64,000 nucleotides of DNA from Lachnospiraceae bacterium. GTDB lineage: Bacteria; Bacillota; Clostridia; Lachnospirales; Lachnospiraceae. Where the stretch lies: positions 34,415 through 98,414 of the forward strand of contig SVEF01000012.1 in NCBI GenBank assembly GCA_015057585.1, read 5' to 3'. The translations under genes were made by a program, and so were the position numbers. Under the pieces are notes generated by a model. It was not told the origin of the DNA. It searched no databases and worked only from the letters and a program-made list of their open reading frames with translations. Of the stretch, positions 43,419-51,306 are shown one piece after another (the first letter of the stretch is position 1; every line of letters begins with the position of its first letter).

Positions 43419-44525
43419 TTACGCAAAACATTCCCCGTACTTTTCATTCTTTCGCAGCTCCGCACAAAGTACCTCTGGCATCTGTTCCATCTGGTACTTC
43501 CAAAAACCCTCCGGTATCTGCTGAAATTTGTCCGCAGGTAAAATAACATCCGCTACCAACGGAGAAGAATAGCAATAATCACCTAATGCAAGAAGGCGGC
43601 AATACTCCCTATGATGCTCAAAGCCCTTATCAAAATAGCTCAGTGCCCGTGCAATATCATTCCCGTGGCGCGCTTCCAATGTTGCCAAAGTCAAATACAA
43701 GTATCGCAAGTCAAAATGTTCCTTTCCGCACCTTCCATCCGGAAATACTGTTTCAAATAGGTTAACCAGACTATGCAAAACCTCTCTTCCGTATGTAGAA
43801 GAAGAAACAGATGCATCCGCAAGAACCGCCCGGGAAACTACACCTGACAGTTCTCGTAAAAGCACAAGAATAAGTTCTCCCTGATACTTCCCTGCCTCCT
43901 CGGCTTTCGCAGCCAACGGCAACAATATCTCCTTGCTAAAGATAACAGAAGGCTGCTCATTTGCAAGATTTATGGCTTTCTCATGCTTTCCTAAATATTT
44001 GCAAAGATGCATCATCATCAAAAGTGATGCCTCCCGATACTTTACCGGAAGTTCCATCGCAAGCAGTTTATCGTACACCTGCAAGGACTCTTGCCAGTAT
44101 AGTTGCTTTACCTCTTCTCCGCTTTTCTGCCAACCCAGATAGAAAAGTGCCTCTGCCAGTTTTATCATAAGGTCCGGCTCGTTTGGAAACTCCTCAAGTG
44201 CGGTACGCAGCATCTCGACTGTCCCGGTCAGGTCTCCCATTCCTTCTCCCAAGAAACCGCCCATGGCACGAAGATCTGCACCGGCCTTATCTGCAATTTT
44301 CCGGATTTGTGCTTCTCTGTCCCCATGATACCCAAACAGTTCATCAATGGTAACATGAAAATAATTTGCAATGGAAGGTACCATTTCCATATCCGGATAC
44401 CCTCCGTTGGCTTCCCAACGAGAAATCGCCTGTCCCGTCACACCAAGCGCCATTGCCAGATCTTCCTGAGTTCTGCCGTCACGGTGTCGCAATTCTTTTA
44501 TGTTTTTTCCAATACTTATCTTCAT
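43419..44525 (-). CDS. XRE-family regulator with long helical C-terminal region (3)
   Basis: A 368-residue protein; ATG at 44525 (MKISIGKNIKELRHRDGRTQ) preceded by CGGAGG. Helix-turn-helix at ~8-62 (TQEDLAMALGVTGQAISRW, then YPDMEMVPSIANYF). The C-terminal ~290 residues include TPR-like helical repeats (FPNEPDLMIKLAEALFYLGW, KYREASLLMMMHLCKYLGK). An upstream TATACT box is followed by the palindrome CACCGGTG (44550-44557). Targets unknown. Confidence 0.87.
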   Translation of the reverse strand: MKISIGKNIKELRHRDGRTQEDLAMALGVTGQAISRWEANGGYPDMEMVPSIANYFHVTIDELFGYHGDREAQIRKIADKAGADLRAMGGFLGEGMGDLTGTVEMLRTALEEFPNEPDLMIKLAEALFYLGWQKSGEEVKQLYWQESLQVYDKLLAMELPVKYREASLLMMMHLCKYLGKHEKAINLANEQPSVIFSKEILLPLAAKAEEAGKYQGELILVLLRELSGVVSRAVLADASVSSSTYGREVLHSLVNLFETVFPDGRCGKEHFDLRYLYLTLATLEARHGNDIARALSYFDKGFEHHREYCRLLALGDYCYSSPLVADVILPADKFQQIPEGFWKYQMEQMPEVLCAELRKNEKYGECFA

Positions 44526-44678
44526 CCTGTTTTCCTCCGTTTTTATTATCACCGGTGTAGCTTTAGTATAACATAAACCTTGAGGAAAACAATTATCAAT
44601 TCATTGTGGAGAAGTCAAGTGTCGCTGTAGTTCAGAGCTTTTACTCCACGGGTAGCCAAGATAATTGCCGTGCTTTAA

Positions 44679-45020
44679 CTACCATAAATGATAAATCAAA
44701 TTTAAGCAATTTGGCAATTCTTCATCAATATATCCACTATCAACAAATCCTACTTTTTCATAAACATGTATTGCCACAGTGTCTTCACGATTTACGCAAA
44801 CTTCTACACCATGATATCGTCCTTCCTGTTTTAGCAACTTTAAAATCTGTCGTAATGCTTCCGTTCCATAGCCTTTGTTTTGAAACCGCCCATCAATCAT
44901 AAACTGTTGTAAATCATAGTTAAACGGTTCCTCTGTAAAATCTCGGACTAATGCAACACCAACAATTTGTGAATCATCCGCAATACCAAATACGCGAGCA
45001 TTACAGTTACGATAAATGTA
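44679..45020 (-). pseudogene. 5'-truncated GNAT acetyltransferase
   Basis: The readable frame gives the C-terminal two thirds of an acetyltransferase: VFGIADDSQIVGVALVRDF, then motif A FMIDGRFQNKGYGTEALRQI and VNREDTVAIHVYEKVGFV. An in-frame stop (45021-45023) lies directly upstream, there is no ribosome binding site, and the rsgA stop codon is only 13 nt away, so the first ~50 residues are lost. One of several decayed genes at 44.7-49.3 kb. Confidence 0.8.
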
Positions 45021-45033
45021 TCATTCTTTTCTC

Positions 45034-46095
45034 CTATAAATCCAATTTCTTGTCGGCTTTCATCCGCTTACTGCTTTTGGCAAGTTCTTTATGCCATTTC
45101 ACCTTATCTCGCATATAGGCCGTCTTATCATCGGAATATTTGGCTTCATTTTTCAGTTTCAAATAACTTTGCCAACGTTCCAAGGATAAACTTCCATCCT
45201 CTAATGCCTGTTTTATGGCACATCCCGGTTCTGTTTTATGCTTGCAATCAGTAAATTTGCACTTTCCTAAGTACTGCTCCACATCCTCAAAAGCTTCACC
45301 AAGTCCGGTCGAAATATCCCACATGCCAACGCTGCGCATCCCCGGAGTATCAATAATCATTGCACCATTCTCTAACATAATGAGTTGCCTATAAGTTGTA
45401 GTATGACGCCCTTTGCTGTCATCCTCACGTATGCCATTGACATCCATGATTTTTTCACCCGCCAATGCATTTACAAGACTTGACTTTCCTACCCCGGAGG
45501 AACCTAAGAATACAACTGTCTTGCCCGGTTGCAGATACTTTTTCAGTTTTTCCATTCCGTAACCTGTTTTGGAACTGACCTGGTACACTTCTACTCCCGG
45601 TGCAACCACTTCAATATTTGTAACATATTCCTCGTAATTTTCTACCAAATCCGCCTTTGTTAACACGATGATCGGAGTTGCTTTGGACTGCCAGGCCAAT
45701 GTCATATATCTTTCCAACCTTTTTGCGTTAAAATCATGATTCAGCGATTGCATGATGAACACATAGTCAAAGTTTGCAGCCACCGCCTGTTCTCCCCGTC
45801 CCGGCGTCGGATCCAGACGTGAAAAAAACGTCTTTCTCGGCAATGTTTTTATAATCTGACTGTCCCCGTTAGAAATATAACGGATTAGTACAAAATCTCC
45901 TGTGGTTGGGAACTCTTCCGATTCCACATAATACTCTTTTGTTTTTAATCTTGCATAAATTTCGCCATGCTCGCATACTAGCTGATAGCGTTCCCTATGA
46001 ACAGCCGTTACTCTCGCCGGTATGATTGCAGATTCTCCAAATGCACTATTCTCTTTTACCATTTCTTGCATAAAACCATATTTCTCTAAATTCAC
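45034..46095 (-). CDS. rsgA: Ribosome small-subunit-dependent GTPase A (RsgA/YjeQ)
   Basis: A 353-residue circularly permuted GTPase involved in late 30S subunit maturation. N-terminal OB domain (~22-85), then G4 VLTKADL (~144-150), G1 GSSGVGKSS (~198-206), G3 IIDTPGMRSVG, and the zinc-binding cysteines and His in KCKFTDCKHKTEPGC. GTG start with GGAGG 9 nt upstream. RsgA genes usually sit beside the stp/prkC/rpe cluster; this one stands alone behind a ~400-nt leader with a strong promoter, a short leader peptide and two terminators, suggesting attenuation-controlled expression. It may be a second, inducible copy; that is inference. Confidence 0.92.
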   Translation of the reverse strand: MNLEKYGFMQEMVKENSAFGESAIIPARVTAVHRERYQLVCEHGEIYARLKTKEYYVESEEFPTTGDFVLIRYISNGDSQIIKTLPRKTFFSRLDPTPGRGEQAVAANFDYVFIMQSLNHDFNAKRLERYMTLAWQSKATPIIVLTKADLVENYEEYVTNIEVVAPGVEVYQVSSKTGYGMEKLKKYLQPGKTVVFLGSSGVGKSSLVNALAGEKIMDVNGIREDDSKGRHTTTYRQLIMLENGAMIIDTPGMRSVGMWDISTGLGEAFEDVEQYLGKCKFTDCKHKTEPGCAIKQALEDGSLSLERWQSYLKLKNEAKYSDDKTAYMRDKVKWHKELAKSSKRMKADKKLDL

Positions 46096-46165
46096 CTTCG
46101 TAATCCTCCATTATTTTAACTATTTCATTTTTCAAAGTTCTTATTTCTTTTTTCATCATTTTCAT
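46046..46165 (-). CDS. Small Lys/Glu-rich ORF overlapping the rsgA start
   Basis: A 39-residue frame starting MKMMKKEIRTLKNEIVKI, ending 50 nt inside rsgA in another frame. AAGGAAG lies 11 nt upstream, and GGAGG of rsgA is inside this ORF, so translating it could regulate rsgA initiation. It may equally be a non-functional frame. Confidence 0.4.
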   Translation of the reverse strand: MKMMKKEIRTLKNEIVKIMEDYEGEFREIWFYARNGKRE

Positions 46166-46204
46166 AATTAACAACACTTCCTTTCCTCCTGTTTGCCTAA
46201 AAAA

Positions 46205-46258
46205 GAGCGCAAAAATACCGTAGAAAGGTAACCCTGTTAACGCTACCTCCTACGGTTA
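46205..46258 (-). terminator. Second leader terminator upstream of rsgA
   Basis: Outer stem ACCGTAG/CTACGGT (46250-46256 with 46217-46223) encloses AGGTA/TACCT, followed by ATTTTTGCGCTCTTTTTT on the minus strand. It is well placed to stop transcription before rsgA. Confidence 0.85.
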
Positions 46259-46267
46259 AAAATGGAC

Positions 46268-46296
46268 ATAAAAATAACACACCTTCAAAGTGTGCT
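46268..46296 (-). terminator. First leader terminator upstream of rsgA
   Basis: AGCACACTTT pairs with AAGGTGTGTT around 46278-46294, followed by ATTTTTAT on the minus strand. With the next hairpin it makes two consecutive terminators in one leader. Confidence 0.65.
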
Positions 46297-46392
46297 ACAA
46301 CCGACAGTTATAGTATTCACGAAAGGTTCCTAAAAACGGCACAACAGCAAAGAGGTCTGTACCTCCAAATTACTTGCACCCTTCTTATTCAG

Positions 46393-46425
46393 TTATGCTA
46401 CAATTACCTCGCTTAATAAATTCAT
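46393..46425 (-). CDS. Leader peptide upstream of rsgA
   Basis: Ten-residue ORF, MNLLSEVIVA, with AAGGAG 9 nt upstream, directly after a strong promoter and before the two terminators. This is the layout of ribosome-stalling attenuators that control antibiotic-response genes. An overlapping 15-residue frame from 46432 has a ribosome binding site too close to its ATG. Confidence 0.6.
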   Translation of the reverse strand: MNLLSEVIVA

Positions 46426-46471
46426 AATTCATTTCTCCTTTCGTATCTGCTTTTGCAGATTTATTTTCTTT

Positions 46472-46500
46472 AGTATATCGTTCACAAACCCAATTGTCAA
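46472..46500 (-). promoter_or_regulatory. rsgA: Strong promoter of the rsgA leader transcript
   Basis: TTGACA (46495-46500), 17-nt spacer, TATACT (46472-46477). One of the best sigma-A matches in the window; it fires ~375 nt before rsgA. Confidence 0.85.
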
Positions 46501-46572
46501 TTCATATCTTTATAATTACACTTATTTAAATTCTACTATCGTTTTTGTGGACGAGGTGTCCGAAGGGTTGCG

Positions 46573-46665
46573 AAAATTATGCCCTGCTCTTTATCCATAC
46601 AAAACCTCCCTGTTTTGTTCCTATAGTAAGTATAACACAAAATCTATTCCATTAGCAATACAGCT
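46573..46665 (-). pseudogene. Remnant of a second HEPN/MNT operon (promoter and HEPN start only)
   Basis: The minus strand reads ATGGATAAAGAGCAGGGC from 46598, nearly identical to the start of the HEPN gene at 49273, then diverges. The upstream stretch at 46619-46660 (TTGCTA, then TTATACTTACTATAG) nearly matches the promoter before the MNT gene (49638-49680). The MNT gene between them is missing, so this is a deleted duplicate. Confidence 0.65.
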
Positions 46666-46668
46666 AAA

Positions 46669-47184
46669 TTATAATTGTATTTCATACTTATAATCCTTCA
46701 TAACAATATCAGTTCCCCGTTTTTTATATGTACTTTCACTGACAATTTTTCCGCCGCACTTCTGTGCAACCCGATTAGACGCAATATTTTCCTGTCCCAC
46801 AAAAATAGTTACTTTCTCTGCCCCTTGGCTACGAGCATAATCTATCATTCCTTGAGCAATCTCGGTTGCATACCCCTGACACCAAAACTTTTTATGTACA
46901 CAATACGCAATATCATATACCTTTTTATCTTCACTTATCATGAAACTGCAGGTTCCTACCCGTTCCAGGGAGTCTTTGAACACAGGAATCAAATAGCAGC
47001 ATTCTTCATCCTCGCCTAACCCTTCTAACATCTTCAAATATTCATTATCTATTTCTTCTTTTGCTTCGTCCGGTAAGTATTGTCCCATCTCCGGATTGTT
47101 CCAGATGCTGTATGCCCACAAAGCATCCTCTTTTGTAAAACCCCGAAGGATTAGCCTTGAGGTTTCAATGTTTGGTATCTTCAT
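46669..47184 (-). CDS. GNAT family N-acetyltransferase (RimJ/RimL-like)
   Basis: A 171-residue protein, ATG at 47184 (MKIPNIETSRLILRGF) with GGGAGA upstream. The opening ETSRLILRGFTKEDA is typical of RimJ/RimL-type enzymes. CoA-binding motif A is CVHKKFWCQGYATEIAQGMI and the end has VGQENIASNRVAQKCGG. Appears intact. It starts 25 nt after a GNAT pseudogene. Target unknown: ribosomal protein N-terminus, drug or small molecule. Confidence 0.87.
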   Translation of the reverse strand: MKIPNIETSRLILRGFTKEDALWAYSIWNNPEMGQYLPDEAKEEIDNEYLKMLEGLGEDEECCYLIPVFKDSLERVGTCSFMISEDKKVYDIAYCVHKKFWCQGYATEIAQGMIDYARSQGAEKVTIFVGQENIASNRVAQKCGGKIVSESTYKKRGTDIVMKDYKYEIQL

Positions 47185-47209
47185 CTCCGATTCTCCCATC
47201 ACAACTCTG

Positions 47210-47483
47210 CTATACATCCAAGCTCCATGTAATCGCATCATATTTCTTCCCGTTTACTTCCCTGTAATCCTTTTTACGGCACACTTCTTTAAAACCTAAT
47301 TTTTCAGCAACCCTCACCATTGCCAGATTGCCGGACCAGGTCTGTGTGTAAAAGGAACGATGTCCGTTTGCCTTCAAAATGTCCTTCCCACGGAGAATCC
47401 CAATTCCCCCATTCCGTTTCCGTTGTAAACCATCTGACGTAATCTTCGATGTCAGATTCTTTCATGTCTCTTAAAATTAGCAT
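47210..47483 (-). pseudogene. GNAT acetyltransferase with large internal deletion
   Basis: Starts MLILRDMKESDIEDYVRWF behind an AGGAAA site, continues to WGNWDSPWEG, then shifts frame into GHRSFYTQTWSGNLAMVRVA and EKLGFKEVCRKKDYREVNGK, the C-terminal part of the same kind of enzyme. The whole CoA-binding centre (about 80-100 residues) is missing and the original frame stops at a TGA within the second part. Clearly non-functional as an acetyltransferase. Confidence 0.75.
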
Positions 47484-47521
47484 GTTTCCTGTTTTCCTTT
47501 CGTCTATCTGCCCGGCTCCTT

Positions 47522-48093
47522 TTACGCATTGTAATACATGTCATATACAATGTAACCGTGTATTCCCTCCAAGGAACCTTCGTATGTTTCCTGACACATC
47601 ATACAACGCGGTTCTGTCATAGGATACCCACTGGTTGGGAAAATGTTATATTCTGATGATGTTCTAAACCCAACCTTATTATAAAAATTAAAATTTCCTT
47701 CCACCGTAATCCCTTTGTATCCCAGACTTTTCACCTTCTCTATACCAAGGGTAAGCATCGCCTTCCAATGCCCTGACCAAGATAGTCCGCATGCACGGAT
47801 ACCGGTGCCAGCATCACAATCTCCGTATCCTGTCCATCACCGTGTCTGCCTTCTTTTGCCGGAGATAACGGAAACCTTGAAAACAGGAAATGACCAACAA
47901 TCTTTCCGTCCAGTTCTGCCACAAAGGAAAGTTCCGGTATGTAATATCCGGAATATCTGATTTCTTCAATCAATGCCACAATATCCGTTCCATCGGAATA
48001 ATTTGTACCTTCTTTAAAAGAGCGCAAAACCAAAGAAACAATATCTTTATAATCCTTTGGTGTTTCCGGTCTGATTATAATATCATCTCTCAT
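47522..48093 (-). pseudogene. GNAT acetyltransferase split by a frameshift
   Basis: The first frame (48093-47740) reads MRDDIIIRPETPKDYKDIV through VSVHADYLGQGIGRR and then runs into an early stop. The second frame (47758-47522) continues with MLTLGIEKVKSLGYKGITVE and NFYNKVGFRTSSEYNIF. Joined near 47750, they restore a ~190-residue YhbS-like acetyltransferase (motif A GQGIG). One indel explains the break; sequencing error cannot be excluded. Confidence 0.8.
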
Positions 48094-48112
48094 ATCCTTT
48101 TCTCCTCACAAT

Positions 48113-48661
48113 TTACTTACCACTTTTATATGTATCTAAAATTATATTTAAATTCTTCTCCAAAGTATCTGCGCCATTTAATCTTATTATTTTGCATTGA
48201 AGAGAGTTCATCCAGGCTTCATGTTGCTGCAGTGTACAACCGCCAGCCCCATGGTCGTATTCAGCAATACCCCTTAGCATTTTTTCATGCTCCTCATACA
48301 TATCTCCACCTTCCAAAACACGTTCACCAAACCACCCATGTTCCCGTTCATGCACACGTTTCACACGAAGCTCTGCATCTGCGTGGAGATGCACAACCAG
48401 TTCAAAATACGGGTCAAAGTACTCGTGAAATGAATTCATGGAACCTGCCATTACAAAATGCTCACAATCTGATATTGCTTCTTGTAATCGGCTTATTTTC
48501 TCCTCCTTTGAATACATCTCAGAAAAGGGAATTTCCGTATCCTTCCGCCATATATAATCATCAATATCCACAAAAGTATAACCTAATTCTTCTGCGACCA
48601 ACTTCCCAAGAGTTGTTTTTCCCGCCCCCGAAGAACCCATTATCATAATACCTGTTGCCAT
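48113..48661 (-). CDS. P-loop kinase (shikimate/adenylate kinase-like)
   Basis: A 182-residue protein; ATG at 48661 (MATGIMIMGSSGAGKTTLGK) is preceded by GGAGGTG. Walker A GSSGAGKTT (~9-17), then FVDIDDYIW (substrate-binding acid region as in shikimate/gluconate kinases), FVMAGSMNS and RVKRVHEREHGW as a basic lid. It probably phosphorylates a small metabolite; substrate unknown. Intact, within an otherwise decayed region. Confidence 0.82.
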   Translation of the reverse strand: MATGIMIMGSSGAGKTTLGKLVAEELGYTFVDIDDYIWRKDTEIPFSEMYSKEEKISRLQEAISDCEHFVMAGSMNSFHEYFDPYFELVVHLHADAELRVKRVHEREHGWFGERVLEGGDMYEEHEKMLRGIAEYDHGAGGCTLQQHEAWMNSLQCKIIRLNGADTLEKNLNIILDTYKSGK

Positions 48662-48790
48662 ACTCTCACCTCCGCAAATCTGCACATGAATTTTAACACA
48701 CCATTAAAACAAATTCCACCCATAAACTACTGTTTTTCACAGGTGTTCCGGAAGTGTCCGAGCTTCTCTTCTTACTTATTTCATTTCATA

Positions 48791-48820
48791 AAATAAAAAT
48801 GGCGGGAACTTCTTCCCGCC
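48791..48820 (-). terminator. Terminator of the HEPN/MNT operon
   Basis: Stem GGCGGGAA/TTCCCGCC (48813-48820 with 48801-48808) followed by ATTTTTATTTT on the minus strand. Confidence 0.88.
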
Positions 48821-48863
48821 TGCGGTGGCCCAAAGAGCTTACGCCCAGACCAAAATCATTATT

Positions 48864-49273
48864 TTATTGAACACTTAACTCAGCAATGTACTTTTCTACC
48901 TTTTCCACCAGATATCCGGCATTTTCCACCTGCTGTCTGGTTTCTTCCTTACTTGCCAAATAGAAGTCATCATAGTCGGATGCATTTCTGATTTGCTCTG
49001 CACGTGCAACCTTCTGGTAATCCTCTTGCGTAAATGTACCATTGCCTTTATAAATGAATATCAGATTAAACTGCTTTAACGCACCATTATGTGTTACTAC
49101 TTCCCAAGTTCCGTAGCAAGCAATGCTTTGATACTTTTCTCAATGGCATAGAACGCTCTGTTATTAGCAGATTTGTAGGAACCTTTCTCCAATACTTCCT
49201 GTGATTCCGTCACTAATTCCTTTGCTCGGTCTAAGCGAAGTTTTGCTAAAATCATGCCTTGCTCTTTATCCAT
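48864..49273 (-). pseudogene. HEPN-domain toxin gene disrupted by a frameshift
   Basis: The frame from 49273 reads MDKEQGMILAKLRLDRAKEL, SYKSANNRAFYAIEKSIKAL and stops at 49097 after 58 residues. The rest of the domain continues in another frame: VVTHNGALKQFNLIF, AEQIRNASDYDDFYLASKEE, ending at 48864. The RNase-type Rx4-6H motif of HEPN toxins would fall near the broken junction. The start overlaps the MNT gene by 8 nt. A single-base indel near 49100 explains the break; a sequencing error is the alternative. Confidence 0.85.
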
Positions 49274-49619
49274 ACAATACCTCCCCTTCCATTACTATAT
49301 TCATAAAGTATGGATACCACGTCTTTTTCTCTTCAAACTCGTCAAACGGCAAGCAAACAAAATTAACGATTGCAAAATGTTTCATCGCTATTTCTGTAGC
49401 AATTGTTGCCAAGGCATCTTCATATTTCTTTACTTCCAAACGATCGCTCTTTGTCAATAGTGCGATGTCAATATCAGAATCTTCCGTATAGTCGCCACGA
49501 GCGCAGGAACCGTATAATACGACTTCTACCAAATCTTCTTTCAACAAGTCACGGACCAGGCTGGTACATTCTTCTTTCACTTCATTTATTAAGTTGTCAT
49601 TTAGAACAGCTTCGTACAT
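49266..49619 (-). CDS. MNT-type nucleotidyltransferase antitoxin of a HEPN/MNT pair
   Basis: A 117-residue minimal nucleotidyltransferase. Motif GSCARGDYTEDSDIDIALL (GSx10DxD) at ~38-56 holds the metal-binding aspartates. In HEPN/MNT modules this protein adenylylates the HEPN toxin and silences it. The gene overlaps the HEPN gene and appears intact, while the toxin is frameshifted. Ribosome site AGGAGG lies 8 nt upstream; a promoter with TTGCTA and TATACT precedes it (~49645-49680). Confidence 0.87.
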   Translation of the reverse strand: MYEAVLNDNLINEVKEECTSLVRDLLKEDLVEVVLYGSCARGDYTEDSDIDIALLTKSDRLEVKKYEDALATIATEIAMKHFAIVNFVCLPFDEFEEKKTWYPYFMNIVMEGEVLYG

Positions 49620-49691
49620 GTCTAGTCCTCCTATTTTTTCTATAGTAAGTATAACACAAAAACTATTATGTTAGCAATGATTTTTCAGACC

Positions 49692-49723
49692 ATAAAAAAA
49701 GAATGGCGGGGAGACTCCCCGCC
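49692..49723 (-). terminator. Terminator downstream of the leader copy at 49.8 kb
   Basis: Stem GGCGGGG/CCCCGCC (49717-49723 with 49705-49711) followed by ATTCTTTTTTT on the minus strand. It would end any transcript from the duplicated promoter/leader. A short frame ending LLAYVEKWIKEHE (49808-49850) is all that remains between them. Confidence 0.85.
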
Positions 49724-49827
49724 GAGATGGTTGGATTTGGGGCTTTCGACCGCCCAATACTTTTGTAAATTTACAAAAAAACCAACTTTTTGTTCTTATT
49801 CATGCTCTTTAATCCATTTTTCCACAT

Positions 49828-49980
49828 ATGCTAAAAGCTCCTTTCCGTGTAAAAAATTATTTGCAAATAAAACAAGGCAGAACACAGTCCGAAGACTAAA
49901 TTCTGCCTTGCTATATAGCAGTAGCACTGCTACATCATGTTTATAATATATGTTTGTGATTAGTGAAGTTACGGAAAGGA
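49828..49980 (-). repeat. 153-bp duplicated leader, copy A (outside the element)
   Basis: Aligns without gaps to 62934-63086 with about 11 mismatches (roughly 93% identity) in the same orientation. It contains the same -10-like TATAA box, the TAGCAG/CTGCTA hairpin and the AAGGCAGAA/TTCTGCCTT hairpin with its UUCG loop. Identity ends exactly at the start codon position: where copy B reads into the DUF5688 gene, copy A reads into an unrelated short tail. The gap 49724-50061 contains nothing else recognisable. Confidence 0.85.
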
Positions 49981-50061
49981 AATCAGTTCACCACTTTATT
50001 ATAATATTGTAAGTGTTAGACCAATTGGAATTTGACGAACTGTTTGTGCATAGGCATTAGA

Positions 50062-50868
50062 CTACTTTTTTCTAACACACCAAATAACATTCTTAGCAGA
50101 ACACTCTCCAGATTCTTTATGATATCCACCATAAATGTTTACAATTTCATAGCCTGTCATTTCTAATAAATATTTCATCTCTTGGCGGTATGTCTGGCGC
50201 ATTTTCACTGGACGAATTCTTTCCTCAATAATAACTCCGTTATCATCCAGTGTTTCAAACTTCCAATTTCCGCTCATAATCTGTGTGTACGGATTATACG
50301 AAATCGCATTATAGATTTTTTCCCGCTGTCCTTGCTTATTGATGTATTCTAATCGAAAAGAATAGTCAGTGTCCTTTGTGTTCATTTGTTGTGCTTGAAA
50401 AAATGGATGAGGGTCAAACGTATTAAAGGTTAACATTCCGCCATCTGATAAATTTTCACGAATATTCAAAAGTGCTGCACGTTGCAATTCTGGTGTCAAA
50501 AGATGCATAAACCCACTTCTTGCTATAATCGCACAAGAGTACTTTCTATCACTTTTAAACTCTGTCATATTAGCAGGAAAGATACTAAGATTGAATCCTT
50601 TCGCTTTTGCCTTTTCTTCTGCTACACGGCACATAGCCTCTGATAAATCCGTGCCATCAGCATATATCCCATGTTCAGCAAGATATAGCAAAACCGCTCC
50701 TGTTCCGCAAGCAATATCAATTACGCCATCCTTTCCATACTCTTTTGCAAAGTCAAGATAAAAATCCTGAAATCCCGCATGGTTATCTTCATTGCTATAC
50801 ATCGCATCAAGATAAAGGTCATAATTCTCTGCTACATCATCATAATCATGTAAATCCTGTGGTAGCAT
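50062..50868 (-). CDS. Class I SAM-dependent methyltransferase
   Basis: A 268-residue methyltransferase; ATG at 50868 (MLPQDLHDYDDVAENYDLYL) has GGAGG 8 nt upstream. SAM-binding motif I is VIDIACGTGAVLLYLAEHG, then DGTDLSEAMCRVAEEKA, motif for post II FKSDRKYSCAIIARS and GGMLTFNTFDPHPFF. Substrate unknown; the UbiE-like fold acts on small molecules. It lies between the duplicated leader copy A and the tmRNA-like fragment, so belongs to the chromosome side of the element boundary. Confidence 0.87.
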   Translation of the reverse strand: MLPQDLHDYDDVAENYDLYLDAMYSNEDNHAGFQDFYLDFAKEYGKDGVIDIACGTGAVLLYLAEHGIYADGTDLSEAMCRVAEEKAKAKGFNLSIFPANMTEFKSDRKYSCAIIARSGFMHLLTPELQRAALLNIRENLSDGGMLTFNTFDPHPFFQAQQMNTKDTDYSFRLEYINKQGQREKIYNAISYNPYTQIMSGNWKFETLDDNGVIIEERIRPVKMRQTYRQEMKYLLEMTGYEIVNIYGGYHKESGECSAKNVIWCVRKK

Positions 50869-51264
50869 TCTCATATCCTCCATTTCTTTTTTATCTGTTC
50901 ACCCTATTCAAGTTTGTCGAACTGTTTTCCAATTCAACTGTATATTTTATTTTAGCACAACTCCATTCTGATTTCCACAGCAATCTTTCCACAGGTGTCC
51001 AAAAAGCGTCCAAATTTCTTCGAAATCTTGCTCCCAGTGGGTCACACTTGCCCAAACCAACCCATTCCACTTCCAACCCCAAAACTGCAGTTTTTTCGAC
51101 TCCTTTCGGACGCTTCACCCGTTCTGGCGAACATTTCTTTATGCTCGATAAGCACCTCGTAAGCTCACGCTTACTCGGTCGCGTTGCGCGGACAAACAAA
51201 GAGAGCCCTGCTTTCAGAAATCCTTTCTGAAGCAGAGCCTCCTCGTCTGTCCTTTGCTTATCTC

Positions 51265-51295
51265 GCAAAAAGACCCTAATCCAAGCGGATTAGAG
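51265..51295 (-). terminator. Terminator of the tmRNA-like gene end
   Basis: Stem CTAATCC/GGATTAG with a 4-nt loop (51287-51293 with 51276-51282) followed by GGTCTTTTTG on the minus strand, 14 nt after the RNA 3' end. The gap 50884-51306 also contains a long hairpin (51214-51242, GCTCTGCTTCAGAAA) and a coding-like frame I do not accept. Confidence 0.85.
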
Positions 51296-51306
51296 CCTAA
51301 TCGTTA

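Noticed and set aside
49668..49946. 92-codon plus-strand frame across copy A
   Set aside because: Antisense of the duplicated leader and terminator, no ribosome binding site.
50891..51268. 125-codon minus-strand frame
   Set aside because: It runs through a terminator-flanking, hairpin-rich intergenic region, has no good ribosome binding site and has non-protein-like composition.
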